A stretch of 64,000 nt of DNA from Leucocoprinus leucothites (GCA_013368445.1 JAACJO010000006.1:868001-932000), one strand, 5' to 3'; shown: positions 36,648 through 49,602, counted from the first letter of the stretch. Made by a program: numbers and translations. Notes: generated from the letters alone by a model not told the origin.

Positions 36648-37340
36648 CTACGAGCCTGGCGAGCGTCGCTTTGCGGTGCGAGTCGCATCTGAGGCTGGAT
36701 CCATGTACGAACCTGGTGCCATCCTATTCGGTAAGTTGGCATAACCAGGCTGTCCCCTCGGGAATGTATTCATTCCCGGTGATGGAGTGCCAGAGCCTGG
36801 CGCGCCATAGTTCGCCTGGGGGCCTGCGTCAACGCTTGGGCCGGGTGGCATTCTGTAAGGCAAGCTAGCTTGTGCAGGCCTTCCATGCGTAGCATTTGGA
36901 GTGATTGGGGGGTTTGACAAGGGACTAGAGTAACGACTCATGGGCCCACTTGAGGAGGGTGAATAGTTGGCGTCAGAGCTACCACCGAGCGAGGGGCTGC
37001 TGATTGGAGTTGTATTTCTGTGACACCCATATCCACAGTCAAACGACACTCCATGCTCACAGAACTGGGATCTGCCACCACCAAAACTGGGAGTTGGAGA
37101 AGGCCGGGGACGATAGGGAGTGTCTCCTGGTGATGGCGGGTTGGTGTATTGGGCCATTTGATTTGGTCTCGAGTACGGGACAGAATGTTGCTGAACGTTC
37201 GATTCCCGTGGCTGCGGTTCACCATGATATGGCGAGGACGTTTGGTTGGGACCACCACCGCTGGCGTAGTATGCAGAAGCATCTTGGGGATGGGTAGAAT
37301 GGGATGGATGCGTTTGTTGGCCGTTTTCGTTTGCTGGCAT
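36648..37340 (-). CDS. proline/serine-rich protein of unknown function (230 aa)
   Basis: An uninterrupted frame from ATG 37340 (MPANENGQQ) to TAG 36648; the longer frame upstream begins with TTG. The sequence is dominated by Pro, Ser, Gly, Asn and Gln (PYRPRPSPTPSFGGG, SPLSNPPITPNATHG). The only cysteines form one compact group, CEHGVSFDCGYGCHRN (residues about 92-107), which could bind a metal, for example zinc. No signal peptide or membrane segment is seen. Such spacing in an otherwise disordered protein suggests a small metal-binding knuckle, but I know no named domain that fits. The gene may continue in 3' exons that I could not place. Confidence 0.5.
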   Translation of the reverse strand: MPANENGQQTHPSHSTHPQDASAYYASGGGPNQTSSPYHGEPQPRESNVQQHSVPYSRPNQMAQYTNPPSPGDTPYRPRPSPTPSFGGGRSQFCEHGVSFDCGYGCHRNTTPISSPSLGGSSDANYSPSSSGPMSRYSSPLSNPPITPNATHGRPAQASLPYRMPPGPSVDAGPQANYGAPGSGTPSPGMNTFPRGQPGYANLPNRMAPGSYMDPASDATRTAKRRSPGS

Positions 37341-39277
37341 TGTCAACGTAAGCTATCGGTGATTTGGAGGAGGGTGAGTTAAGTGCACTCGACTACAGAG
37401 GAGATCTATGTGAAGGGAGGATGGGGATGAATCACGGTAGAGGAAGTAATTTTTATACTCGTGGTTTAGTAGCTCAGCAGGAGAGAGCGCCTTGTAGACA
37501 GGAGAATATAGACGTTCTGGAACGCCGGTATGAGCGTTAGGGAAATGTAGATCCTACTAGCCCATAAAATATATTTCCTACTACAGTGAAAATACGAAGC
37601 CGGCGGGATGATGGCCCTCGTGTCTCGAGTATCGAAGCCACTTCCATTCCCATTGGGACCGGAAATCATGGTGAAACGACAGCGGGCGTCGTCGGTATTG
37701 CCGCAGTGTCTTTGAATAGGGAGATGTACAATAACCAGAAAAAGTATCAGTGTCAGGACAACTTGTGCATTGAAGAAATTCGTCGGTGGTACAATGCACA
37801 TTGTAGTGGCCTGGTCCTCGGAGACATCTTGTTAGCGAATCGGTCTCTGTCACAGCCCAAGAAAAATATCCCGGTTAGGAAGTAGTAATTTGAGTCCATG
37901 TCGAGAGCCCTGCCTGACGAAATTTAAAGAAGTTTGCGGACAAATGCCCGTTTCAGGCCTAAGCAACTCATCGCTTTGTGGCGTGAGTGATAAGCGCTGT
38001 TATTAATTGAGGTTATAGCCAAACAATTGACGCAAAAATCCAAGTCGGAGTCCACTTCGCAAAGGCTGCAGTAAAGACTCCATATTTGCAACACTTGGCG
38101 GTACAGATGGATCCTCAGTCAGCACCAAAACTTTCATCATCATATGTACCTCAAACAGGGTTATGGTGTAGTACTTGCCTAAGGACTAAGTTATCTTGGC
38201 GGTTGTTTCAACCTCCGAACTGATTACTACTCGAGCGTCGGCAGCTCTAATCCGTTCAGTTATCCTCTTACCGATATCTTGACTGATAGCCTACCATCTT
38301 GGAGACTTCATCTCAAGACCTGCAGACTTGATTTTGGTTTTGACTCCTACTCTTCCCCTGTGGTGTATGGTAAATATTACCCGATATTCTCCGTTGCTTG
38401 AGTGTATTCTCCTTCGTCAGAGTCCTTGTGAGACCACTGGTGCATATATCCACGCTATTCGCGTCATTTCAAGTGGACTAATGAAGTTTTAGCTATGGAT
38501 AATGATGCAGAGATGTTTGATACCCGGGCCGCGCGTAACCGGCCACAAAATGATTCCATATTTCATATAACAAATAAATGTGGTTGTATTGGACAGAGGC
38601 AGGGTCTACGTCGAGTTGATATGGTCTGTAATTCAGAGCTCATCAAAACAAGAAACAAAGACAGATTCATTCTGTTAGTCTCGACGTGGAGCAAGGTCGG
38701 AGCAATCCAGGGTGTCCCATCCTACCTAAGGGTTAGAACTAGGGGTGGCAAGGTGAAAAAGGAAGACGAGACCTTTCGAAGGGTGGATTGAATTGAGTTG
38801 ATGGCCGTTAGCCACAGTAAACAATCAAAGTGGGATGGTCTCAGCGTTCAACGGTTGCCAGTATCTCCGCTAGAAAGGCACAGATGAAGAATTCCGAGAT
38901 TCTCCTAAGCCATTTGGAAAGTCGTTTGACAGATGCGTTCTCGTCAGAGATGCCGGTATCTAAGCGACACTCCGAGAATCAAAGTTAGATAAGTCACAAT
39001 TGGACAACATTTCGTATGCTGGGCTCGAAGGATTGCATTCTAGCTGCAATTTGAACCGAATACTTTAATTCCGGATCCTGGCCCAGCATATTCTTCTGCA
39101 CATTTCATACTTGTGTTAGATGACGTTCAATCCAATTCAGGGGGCCCAGGATGCATCACCAGAAGAAATAATTGGGGTAGCCAGCCAGAAACAAGGCCAG
39201 ATTGGCTATGCATAGCGACGCAGTTCATAAGTCCAGACTGACGCATGATGCATGATGCATGATGTTTGATTGGTATA
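37341..39277. other. intergenic, no gene seen
   Basis: About 1.9 kb between the Pro-rich gene and the SEC24 family gene. Frames of up to 98 codons exist (for example plus strand 38495-38791), but none has a motif. A GATGCAT triplet repeat lies at about 39246-39263, just before the SEC24 gene. Confidence 0.4.
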
Positions 39278-39373
39278 ATGGTGTTTGAGACGGAGGAGAA
39301 GACCAAACATTACTCGGCCCGAGCGGAAGTGCATGTCAAGTTGGAATTTGTGCCAAATTCCCTTCTGCTGCCG

Positions 39374-42300
39374 ATGCAGAGCCATATTCCACAACCTCCA
39401 CATACTGCTGGGCTCGGGTACCAAGGTTCGTATACCGGCTCTCGACGTATTTCCTAAGGGTGATAAGGTATCCATATTGAAGGTCTGCGACCTCGCATCG
39501 AACCCAGTCAAGTTCCCTCTCCTATAGAAGGAATTGAAACAGATCGTCAGCTATGGGAGGACAAGAGCTACTTGACCCTTCCGGGCGCCCATGTCCCTCT
39601 GTCAACATCCGAGTTTGCTGCTGTTGATCAGGGTAACGTCGCAATTTGCTTGCTTTCTCATACTAACTAATTTATTTTGTGTGCTCTCTCCTAGGCAATT
39701 CTTCTCCTAGATACATCCGAGTAACCACATGGAATGTGCCGTCGAATTCTCGACTCGTAAATGACTGCGCAATCCCCCTCTCTGTCGTTGTACAACCGTT
39801 TGCGGACCCGGACCCGCGTGAGGAGGGTATCCCTCTCGTCGATCTCGGTGTAACAGGTCCACCCCGGTGCGGAAGGTGTAGAGGTTATGTTAATCCGTGG
39901 TGTACATGGGTTGCAGGTGGGATGAGGTGGAAGTGCAATTTGTGCAGTCATGAGACAGATGGTATATTCATTCGAATCGATTCTACTCCGCGATTGATCT
40001 CATAACATCCCTAGTATCGACCGAATATTTCTCCAATCTTGACGCCAACATGTTAAGACTAGACCATGCAGAAAGACCAGAACTCAACCGAGGAACTTAT
40101 GATTTTGTAGTGCCTGAGGAATATTGGGCGCAGCATCCCCCCGCTAAAATAAACCCCTCCTACTTTTCTGTCGATCCACCTCTGACAGGTTCCAAGCAAC
40201 CTCTCCCAATGAACTATATATTTGCCTTCGACGTGTCAAACGACGCCGTAGAGCCAGGCTTCCTCAAAGCGTCGTGTGACCTCTTGAAAACTGTACTATA
40301 TGGCGGAACCAATCTTGACGGAGAACAAATAGATCCCTGTTTCCCGCCCGGATGCCAAATTTCAATACTAACCTATGACTGCACACTACATTTCTATGAC
40401 CTAAAAGTGTGGAAACGCGTTGCTTCTGTGCTATTTGCTGATGCTGATTGGTTTATCCTACAGTCAGACTCGATACCCATGCTTGTTGTTGCTGACTTGG
40501 AGGAAGTGTTTGTACCGATACGAGAAGGACTCTTTGTTGACCCAATAGCCCGAAGGTGTAGTGCTTTCCTTCATTCATAATCCGAGAATATACTCATACT
40601 AGAGTATGTCAGACAGGCGATTGAAGCTCTACTGAACTCACTACCACAACGATTCACAGAACTTCCATCGCGAGATTCATGCCTAGGTTCTACTCTCCGA
40701 GGAGTCTTGGCTGCAATGGTGAGTCCCGTGTTTGTCCATCTTGCCCAAGCTTGATAAGTAGCTAGGCTGGACGCGGCGGGCACGCTGTCTTCTTCCACTC
40801 AACTCTACCTAATGTCGGTCTAGGCGCTCTCCAGGGCGCCCCGCTCGAATCCGACCTCTACGATACCGATAAGGAGAAAACCCTCTTTAAACCTCGAGAC
40901 GTGTCCTGGTTAGACATCGGTGAAGAGTTAACTGAAGAAGGAATTGGCGTGAGCATGTTCCTTGCTCCTTCCAAATACATGGACGTTGGCTCCGTTGGCG
41001 CTGTCGTGAATCAGACGGGAGGAGAGTTGTTCTTCCATCCCAGGTTCGACGTCGCTCGGGATGTGGTTGCGCTGGAGTCGCAACTGCAGAGATTGGTTAG
41101 GCGGTATCAAGGGTATAACGCCACCATGCGCCTCCGATGTTCATATGGTATGGTGCATCTTTCTACCCTTTTTTTCTCTTAGCCTGACGAAAGCTGTTAG
41201 GCCTCCGTATATCGCAGTACTACGGGAACTTTGTACAAAGCAATCCGACAGACCTCGATTTCGGAGCTCTGGACGCCGATAAAGCGATCATGGCCGACTT
41301 TGAACACTCAAATACTCTTGATCCTCGAGATTATGCCTATATCCAGTGCGCTACGCTATATACCACTGTGTGGGGGGAGCGGAGAGTACGGGTTATCAAC
41401 CTTGCGTTGCAAGTCGTCCAGTTAGCCGGGAATGTATTCCAATTCGCGGAACTTGATACTTTGGTCTGTAGGCTGACTCGTGAAGGTGCACAGATACACG
41501 TCTTCTCACTCTTACGCTGCTGATGAGATCCTTAGCTATCGTGAACATGAGCAAGCAGAAACTCAGTATTACGAGGGAAGAGTTGACTGAGAAATGCTCA
41601 GCAATTCTACTTGGCTACAGAACGAAATGTGCCGCTGCATCTCGGACATCCCAGGTCTATACCTCCTATTCTGAGATCGTGTGGATCCGGGTACGCTAAC
41701 ACCACTACATTCAGCTCATCATCCCGGAAGTGTTCAAAGCCCTTCCTGCCTTCCTTCTCGCGCTCCTCAAATCCAAGCCACTCAAAGGTGTGCAACAACC
41801 ACTTTCTACTCTGATCTAGCTCTCATACCTGTTTGAAGGTCGCAACGTATCATCAGATGTTCGAAACTATACCGCTCACCGCTTCCTCTCCCTTCCGCCC
41901 CGCGACCTCATGCACGCACTTTACCCACGACTTCTTGCCCTCCATGATCTGGACGATCAGATCGCTCTACCCCAAGTCATCGCTGGTGACATGTCAGATC
42001 CGAGTGGTGGAGACGACGCAGAGCCTCGCTACTCCACGAAGATTCAGATACCGTCGCTCATGAGGAACAGCCATTTCTTCATGGAGGCCGGTGGCATCTA
42101 CATGATGGGTACGTTTCAGCCATTTGCCTCGACCTTTCTTATTGTTGTTCGCTGAGCCTGAGACGCCGACGGTAGATAACGATGAAATAGCTATTTTCTG
42201 GGTCGGATCCGGGGCATCGCCGCAGTTATTACTCGATCTGTTTGACACAGATGATTTTATGTCGATTGATACCCGTATGGTGTGTTCCCCCTATCTTGAG

Positions 42301-42732
42301 GCTCTGCTTTGCACCTCATCTGACATCTTACATCCAGCACCACCTTCCCCGTCTCCCGACCACGCTATCAACTCAAGTTCATAACATTATGACAAACCGA
42401 ACTTTGAGCCGTGGTGGTCGGAAACCCAAGATATACGTCGCGAGGCAAAATCAAGACGCCGTTGAACTAGAATTCAGTGATATGTTGATCGAGGATCAGA
42501 ATAATGGAGCTCTGAGCTATACTGATTGTAAGTGTAGCTGTGCTTGCGCTCCATCCGAAACCCTGGAATAACCGGCACGCTCCGTAGATCTGGCGCTTGT
42601 GCACAAGCAGATTGCTAATGTTGTAAGTGGATTTCAACGATAAGATCTCAGGGGATATCTAACTATCTACCCTAGCTCAACGGTGGCAGCACGATCGGTG
42701 GTAGTGCAAGTATTCGAGGCTCGCCATGGTAA
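39374..42732 (+). CDS. SFB3: SEC24 family COPII cargo adaptor, SFB3/LST1 type (857 aa, 15 exons)
   Basis: Exons: 39374-39425, 39483-39632, 39695-39961, 40015-40406, 40464-40555, 40613-40718, 40766-41147, 41201-41485, 41536-41654, 41715-41787, 41839-42108, 42176-42279, 42338-42527, 42588-42622, 42676-42732. Every junction is GT-AG and the sum is 858 codons. Order: [14 protein letters not shown] and [15 protein letters not shown], then the zinc finger (Cys126, Cys129, Cys148, Cys151), the trunk ([24 protein letters not shown]), helical part ([18 protein letters not shown]) and gelsolin-like end ([13 protein letters not shown]). SEC24 proteins choose cargo for COPII vesicles at the [17 protein letters not shown] and the CSHETD sequence after the zinc finger point to the SFB3/LST1 branch. 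The usual long Pro/Gln-rich N-terminus is missing: the start is at 39374 or at ATG 39278. Confidence 0.93.
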
Positions 42733-43172
42733 AAATCACAACGTCTCTCATGTCGCTTTTACTTCTTTTTTTGGTTGCTCAAATCTATCGGCTCAAATTT
42801 CTAACATTCTATATGGTTTATCCTACGCATCCGAGCATGATGACTCTTGTGTATAGCCTATAGCATCCTCTAGACATGTACCGGTTGTCGTTCTTCTGAT
42901 ATCTGGAAATTGATGCATCCCCTGGTGACGTCAACGTCAATGTGCATGAGCTGTTGTGATGACTCTTGCATCTACTTCAGCCACACCTCACTGATCAACC
43001 GCGTCCCAGCAGTGACAGCCTGATAGAGACAGTCCTCTCAGGTCAAATGTCCTCGGAGCCATCGTCGACATTGAGAAGCTCGCAATGTTAGCCCCATAAG
43101 ATGCCACCCTGTTCAGACTTTGCTCCATGGTCATCAAGTATATTGGATAAATACATTATTACTAGTACAGAT
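42733..43172. other. convergent intergenic region
   Basis: 440 bases between the 3' ends of the SEC24 gene (plus) and a P450 gene (minus). Nothing coding is seen; it must hold both 3' untranslated regions. Confidence 0.5.
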
Positions 43173-45659
43173 TCATGCAACAGTGAGCTTTTTGAAAGAG
43201 AAGCTTTCCCAAGCCTGAACCTCCCTTTCCGCAAGTAAAGCCTCTTCCACTATAATAGATCTCACTGTGTCCTCCCTAGGGACGAGTTTATAAGGCAAGG
43301 ACGGAACCATGCCGAACCTAGGGTTCGAAGGGACCCGATGCTTCAAAGGGTCAAATTCATCCTCTTGGGAAACAATATCAAATGCCCATAGGATCCTGCA
43401 ATAGGAAGATTTCAAAGAATTAGCGAGCATACTGCAACTGTCAGGCTTAGCCACTGACCTAGTGATAAGAGCAAAGAGTTCATCGGTAGCGATATGCTGA
43501 CCAGGACAGATACGACGCCCGAATCCGAAGGTAGCGTTGTAATTCTTGAAAAAAGGATCATCATTATCGACAAATCTTTCAGGCCTAAATTCTTCGGGGT
43601 CGGGGAACAGCTGGACATAAGGTATTAGTGAACTTCCATGAGAAAGCTAACGTTCCTCGTCGTACCTCTGTGTTTCGGGTAATAGCACTGAATTTGTTGA
43701 GGACGTTGAGCGACAACATAAAATGGTGGCACGTACTAAATATTTGCAAGGACCGTACTGCCTGCAGGTATAAACATGCCCTCATAGACGTCGTCTTCGT
43801 CCGCGGCGTGTGGAAGGCCAAGTGGTGCGGGTGGGTGCCATCTGTCAATATCTACTTTCAGTTACACCGACATTGGAAATCACAGTTTGAGTCATACCTT
43901 CCAATCTCTTTGATGAGAGCCCGGATGTAAGGCAGAGAATCAATATCCTCGAAGCCAGGTAGCCTTTCCCTTCCGACCACCGAATCGATGTCCTTCTGGG
44001 CTTGTTTCATTACTTGGGGATATAGAAGCATTGCCACTGTAGGGCCGATTTAAGGATGGGCAACAACTATATAGACATGAACTTACAGACGAAGATCTCA
44101 AAACTAGCATAAGTCTGGGAAGAAGTCAATCAGTTATGTCAGATGTGGTCATAGTCCGCCGAGAGCTGACCGTCATGACCCCAGCAGTATACGGTGCAGA
44201 AGAGTTGATTGCGATCTCGGCATCAGAATAACCGTATGTCTCTTGTTTTTCGAGGGCACGAGCGGCAGAAACCCCAGCAGATTGTCCCTTATCGACGACC
44301 ATTCTTGTTTGGCTGAGACAATGTAAGAAGAAAAATCGTTCAACCTTGCCTTGTTCCTCAGCCACTTTCCGGAACCATTGAAGTGGACGCTGGAAAGATA
44401 TTCCAGCCCCATAATAAACATCCTTGGAGAAAGTGACTTACAGGGAGATACAATAAAATCGGGAACTGTGTGACACCAATGATAAACATGTCCTGACCCA
44501 AGGTTGCTACCCGCACTTACATGGTCGACGAGGTATCTTCCGGGTAAACTGTCATACGATTGAGTCGACCAGCGGTAGTACACACACAAACGCGAAAGGC
44601 TCACACGTTCCTGAAACAAGGGCTTAGTAGGGATCAAGCACGGGTTTCATAAACATGCACGTACCCTCGAAAGTCTAGAATAAAGAATGGCCCTTAATCA
44701 TGATTGACAAACACGAAAAGAGTTGCATACATTTTTCCACATTCCCAAAAAACTCGGCATGGTCTTGATCTAGTCGATCCATTCGTAGACCATAAGCTGT
44801 ATACATTGCAACTGAATGCACGACTCTTCGATGGATCCATCAGAAAACGAGAGTATTTTCAGGCCAATCATTTACCTCTGAACGTGAAGTTTATAATTGT
44901 TGGGACTAGCCTCAAGAAGATCCCGCAACAGCAATTTCGACTCTGCATCTTCCAATGGACGATATTTCCGAGAAGCGTCAGCATTCATTGTAGCGTTCAT
45001 GAGCTGCAGAAGGAAAAGGATAGACGTTTAGACCTCTCTGAAAAGGCACGAAGACGAGCTTACCGTCCTGAATCTCTTGAGTTTGATCCCAGATTGGTAT
45101 AATGTGCCTTTAAAACCGCCATAGCATATCTCACTCCTGGTAGGCATTTCAGCTTCACGCATATGTCGAAGGTTCTGAAGTAAACTTACGCAATGATGTT
45201 TCTGGGTCGACTCGAATACAGGTTTCCCCTTTTCTCAAGCAAGTCCATCGCAGCTTTCGGATTGCAGAGGACTACAAGGATTCATGGTCAACGCATTGCG
45301 TAGTAAGCAAGCAACATGATCAGACCGACCGATTGTAGGTTTCCCAAAGTGTACCAAGTCCATGATCGACATGACGCCTCCTGTAATTGAATGGTTCGTT
45401 CAGCCAAAAAGGGTAGCTAGCCAAATACCGAACGTAGCGTACCATAAATATTGCCCCAACGCATGAGCTTTGTTGGCAACATTTCATTATTTTTCCATTC
45501 GGACCACCAGCGAGAGAGAAATGATGGTCCGCGAGGCAGATGCTTCCAGAGAAGAAGAGCACGATTTAAAACCACTTTCGTGCATGCAGCAAGGAATGGT
45601 AATGCAACGACCCAAAGGGACGGTGGAAGTTTGAGGATGCGAAGAATCTGCTCTTGCAT
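43173..45659 (-). CDS. cytochrome P450 monooxygenase with atypical I-helix
   Basis: A membrane anchor (LPPSLWVVALPFLAACTKVVL) and a Pro-rich hinge (LPRGPSFLS) open the protein at ATG 45659. Exons then give GGVMSIMDLVHFGKPTIVL and NPKAAMDLLEKRGNLYSSRP. Further on come the K-helix LPYIRALIKEIGR (ExxR), WHPPAPLGLPHA, FRPERFVDN, and the haem loop FGFGRRICPGQHI with the Cys ligand. The arrangement fits the fungal P450 group that includes O-methylsterigmatocystin oxidoreductase-like enzymes, which hydroxylate small hydrophobic compounds at the ER. The I-helix, joined across the intron that starts near 44172, reads TAGVMTTYASFEIF: the usual Asp/Glu of AGxD/ETT is Met. At least ten exons are present; the middle ones (44.4-45.1 kb) are less certain. 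Confidence 0.85.
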
Positions 45660-46297
45660 GAGTGTAGGGCCAACCTTGAAAGACCTTTGGTGATGATGTG
45701 GAAAGAGTCTGGCTTTATGGCCAAGGAGCTAATCTTATATATGACCGCTGGCCGACATATTTATGGAACGCATCGCCACTTGGTTTACGTTGGTTGGTGG
45801 CCCCAGTAGCTGACAGTGATCTTGAAGAAGCTGAAGAGAAGAGTCAATTTCCCACATTGCCTAGATTGTCATTTAAAATCACGGTGACCGTTCTGAAATG
45901 ACACACTAGCGTAACATCCTCTCGCTTGACAGTCCGAGTATGACTGATGTAGCTTGCGATGCCTAACCCAGGCCTAAACCTCGCCGAACAATGTCTTCCG
46001 TACAACCGAGCTCATAAACAGAAGCTGAAAAGGCGTCAACTCACGGCAGCCCTCACGAGTGAACTACAAAGATACTATAAGCGTCATGTACAAATGCTCG
46101 GGTTCGTGGGGTTATGGCAAAAGTTTCGGCTTCAGGGTGGGTCGCAGCCAGTTTGAACACTACTCCGACCAAAACACGGCTAAACGCACATTTGTATCGT
46201 TACGCTCACGGCTCAACACATAAGTTTTAATTACATGGTCCCGCGTAGAACCAATCAGATAATGAATTATGCATCTTGGTATTTTGAGAAACCCCAA
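45660..46297. other. intergenic, no gene seen
   Basis: About 640 bases holding the P450 promoter (minus strand) and the 3' flank of COG3. The short frames here have no motif. Confidence 0.4.
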
Positions 46298-49200
46298 CTA
46301 TCGCGGACTCGCAAGTAAACTCTGCTTACCACCCTCCACCTCATCAATAATCTCACCCAATACTTCTCCAAGCTTAGGCACACCCATCAATCCCTCACTC
46401 CCAGCCTCCTCTTCCCGTCCTTCCCCTTGCTTGGAAGACCGAGATTGAAGGGTAACAGCATCCAAGAACTCTCTATACCCCTCAACCACCCTCTCCCTCA
46501 CATGATGTACTAGAATACCAACTGTTCCTCCACTCATACCCCCAAGTCCTCTTCCAGCCGGAGAGTCGAGGTACAACCTCATTTTGACGAGTGCATTGCG
46601 CAAGTCGTTTATACATGATTGGTGAAAGAGCGCGTCAGTTTGTTGAGGTGGTAGACGTTGTGTCGATGACGATGATGAAGGGCCGGGACCAGGGGCAGCT
46701 TGCGAAGGATTTGTCGGCGTAGTCGTGATGGATGATGGCGAGATCCAGGGCGTAAGCACCCGACACGTGAGGTTTGTACACTCATAAATGACGTTCTCGC
46801 ATGCTTTGCGGAGAGCTTGGTCGATGTTCTGTTGGTACGAGGCCAAGTCAGGTCATTGTGATGAGTTAACGGAGACAAACAACATACGTAGCGTAAGTCA
46901 CCCCGTTCTCCTTGTGCGCCAACACCAAGGGTACCAAATAACCCCTCAGGCAAAGGTAGCAAGCCCGATGTGCGCGTCAACAAGTTTGCCAAAGTATCTG
47001 ACAAGGACGTTCATTGGATATAACGATCTTCCTTTCCCCAAATCAGGAGAAAACTCACCCGTAACACCAAGCCCAAGGGCAGAACCGCCAGCAACACCTG
47101 AACGACCGGTGTTGCCACCAAGCTCAAAATCAACAATAACCTCCTTCAACACCAATAAATGCCTCAACAGAAACAGCTCTCCATCCAAGACGCCTGCAGC
47201 TCCTTTATGCGTCCTAATATTCTCGCTCGCCGTAATGAGCGATTGATGACAGAGTTGGAGAGCTTCTTGCGCGATGTCTTCAAAGATCGCGGGCTACATG
47301 ACGCATACTCGAAGTCAACAAAGATGAAGAAGGGTTTGGGAGGACAACGTATTACCTGAACGAAATCCCGCAACTGCTCGAGGACCCATACCATCTTCCT
47401 GACAGTCGGATACCAAGTCTCTCTATCCCTCAACAAACTGCCGCTCGGTAGTCCACCAAGCGCGACTTGGCTCACGCTTGCCTTTTCGTTAAGGTTGAAC
47501 TGAGTCCGTTCACCACCTGCCTTGCTCTTATGTGCCTCTAACAATCAAAGAGAGCAGTTATTAAAACACGATGCCAGCTCGCTGAACATCCCACAACCAA
47601 AACTAGTGGGTACATACCGATTAATAACTCAGGCCACTGCAAGTCCTCAGGTTTGGGTACATAATACCTAACCTCACTCTGAATTATCGCTTGCGCCTTG
47701 AAAAACAAACGAGTTTGCGCATCCTGCAGAACCATCTGCAATAGCCTGCTTATATGGAGTCTTCCCAGTCTTCCCTTGCCTTTGCCTCCTCCTTGCTGCT
47801 GTTGCTGCGCAGAGTCCAGATCGACTGTGAGTTCATCCTCGCTTGTATCTCTATCCCCATCATCATTGTCGGATGCTTCGGAGTCAATGGGACTAGAAGC
47901 TGATGATGATGAGGTCGTGAATGTTGATGAGTCAAGAACCATGAGAGCTTGAAGGACTGTGCAGACTTCGCAGAGTGCTGTTAGGCGTGGTTCGTGCAGG
48001 ATACGGGGGCGGAGGTCGTCATAGAGGATGTCGCAGAGTTTTTCGAGGTACTGACTGTAAAAACATCCAGTTAGTCCAGAAGAAAATGGAGAGGGAACGG
48101 TGCACGACTCACTAGAGCTCTTCTTCTGCTGTACTGAAGAATGACCGATACAGATTGAATTCGTCCGTGCAGAGCTGTTTGAGGAAGCTACACCCAGCTC
48201 TGGTCTAAATCAGACCTTTGTAAGCTTTTGGGACCGTAAAGGCCACGAGATAACTCACCAACTCAACTAGCTCGCCACGTACAACGTCTAAACCTTTGAT
48301 CTCTTCTTGTATCCATCCAGCCAGTAGACTTCTCCGAGCATTGAAATATGCCGTATAACATTCACTTAGGAGGGATGAGAGGTCGTCCGGGTATGTGGCA
48401 GCTCGCCTTTCGAGTTCTCGGATAAGAGGTTGGATCTTGGGTGCGACGGATTGGAAACGCGTATACAGAAGGTGGTGTTGGGCTGTTTGAGAGACATCCT
48501 ACAGAGTCTTCGGTCAGGTAAAGAATGCCAGTTGAATGTGCAGGGAGATAGGTACCTTTTCTGAGAGGCGCCGCGAAATGTCTGCTGTGAGGGCTCGCAA
48601 GGAGCCTACGAATGACATTTTGATTAATGTCATTGCGCGAGTCATACATTGCTGGAATCTCAGCAAATATACCTCGGCTTCGCGGTAGTGTCTCTGTATC
48701 GGTGGCTTAGTGTCTACAATCGCCGAAGGGATTAGACGGAACATACATGGGTTTTCATGAATGCTATGCATACATCTACTCGCTCGACCATATACAAAAA
48801 GTCGGGTTCAAAGATGAGAGATTCTCCGGGGTGATTGAGCATTCTCGTTGCTCTTTCTAACTCCTGGAAGTATTCCAAGTGTTCGCCAATATCCTCCATC
48901 ACTTCTAGTAACCGGTCCTGATTCCCGGATGATTAAGAGGGTAAACACGAAAGAATCGGATCCACTGACCCTTTCCTCGACGACGCGTTCACAACCTTCC
49001 TTCACTACCCGTCCGTTCTCTTCAACCCTCCACCACTCTTCGTACATCTCTCCGAGAGTGCCATCTACCTCGTTAATCCGTTTGATCAGACCCTCACATA
49101 CTTCGAGATGGTCCATCAACGAAGCAACATGAGCACGGAAATGTGCCTCTTGACTGTGCGCGACCGATCTGTCGATCAAGGAGAACCAGTCATAGAACTG

Positions 49201-49602
49201 TTCTGGTGACTGCACGGGTACTTTTGGGTGCAGAGCATGACCATGAGTGTTTCGCGGTGCGACATTTGACGGTGTGCCAGGCCGTGACAGAGGAGAACCT
49301 AGTGGACCAGACTGAGGCAGTCTACCAAAGGCTAGTGGAGTCCCAGGACGCGAGTTAAGTGGACCAGCTTCCTCCTGTGCTGTGAACTACGGAACCGGTC
49401 AATATAATATCAGATAGTCAACATGAAAACATACACGCAACGGTAAAGGTATTTTCTCGTTTGCTGCTTTGAGGGCACCAATGCTTCTAAGCTCGAGATC
49501 GCCTAGAGGAGCTTTTGCTTCCCATTCTTCGACGCTAATTGTCTTGCGCGTAGGAATTATTGCTGGTGGTCGCCGGGACTGGGCTTGGCGGGAGGAAGCC
49601 AT
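46298..49602 (-). CDS. COG3: COG3, conserved oligomeric Golgi complex subunit 3 (Sec34)
   Basis: About ten exons run from ATG 49602 (MASSRQAQSRRPPAII) to TAG 46298. Recognisable COG3/Sec34 segments, in order, are EQFYDWFSLIDRSVAHSQE, the helical stretch HFRAHVASLMDHLEVCEGL, ATRMLNHPGESLIFEPDFL, VYLLRFQQCMTRAMTLIK, then RAGCSFLKQLCTDEFNLYRS, EVRYYVPKPEDLQWPELL and RETWYPTVRKMVWVLEQL. COG3 belongs to lobe A of the COG complex, which tethers vesicles inside the Golgi and so keeps glycosylation enzymes in place. A 60-residue acidic/Gln insert (SEASDNDDGDRDTSED, QQQQQ) lies in the middle. The extreme C-terminus is uncertain, because GGTAAGC near 46320 could be a donor. It is divergent from the F-box gene with 117 bases between the ATGs. 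Confidence 0.9.

Noticed and set aside
39206..39511. 101-codon minus-strand frame over the SEC24 5' end
   Set aside because: It is the shadow of the plus-strand exons that encode conserved SEC24 motifs.
40533..40612. Apparent frame loss in the SEC24 gene, first read as decay
   Set aside because: A GTGTAG donor at 40556 and the acceptor ending at 40612 restore the frame and give [25 protein letters not shown] sequence as expected for the family.
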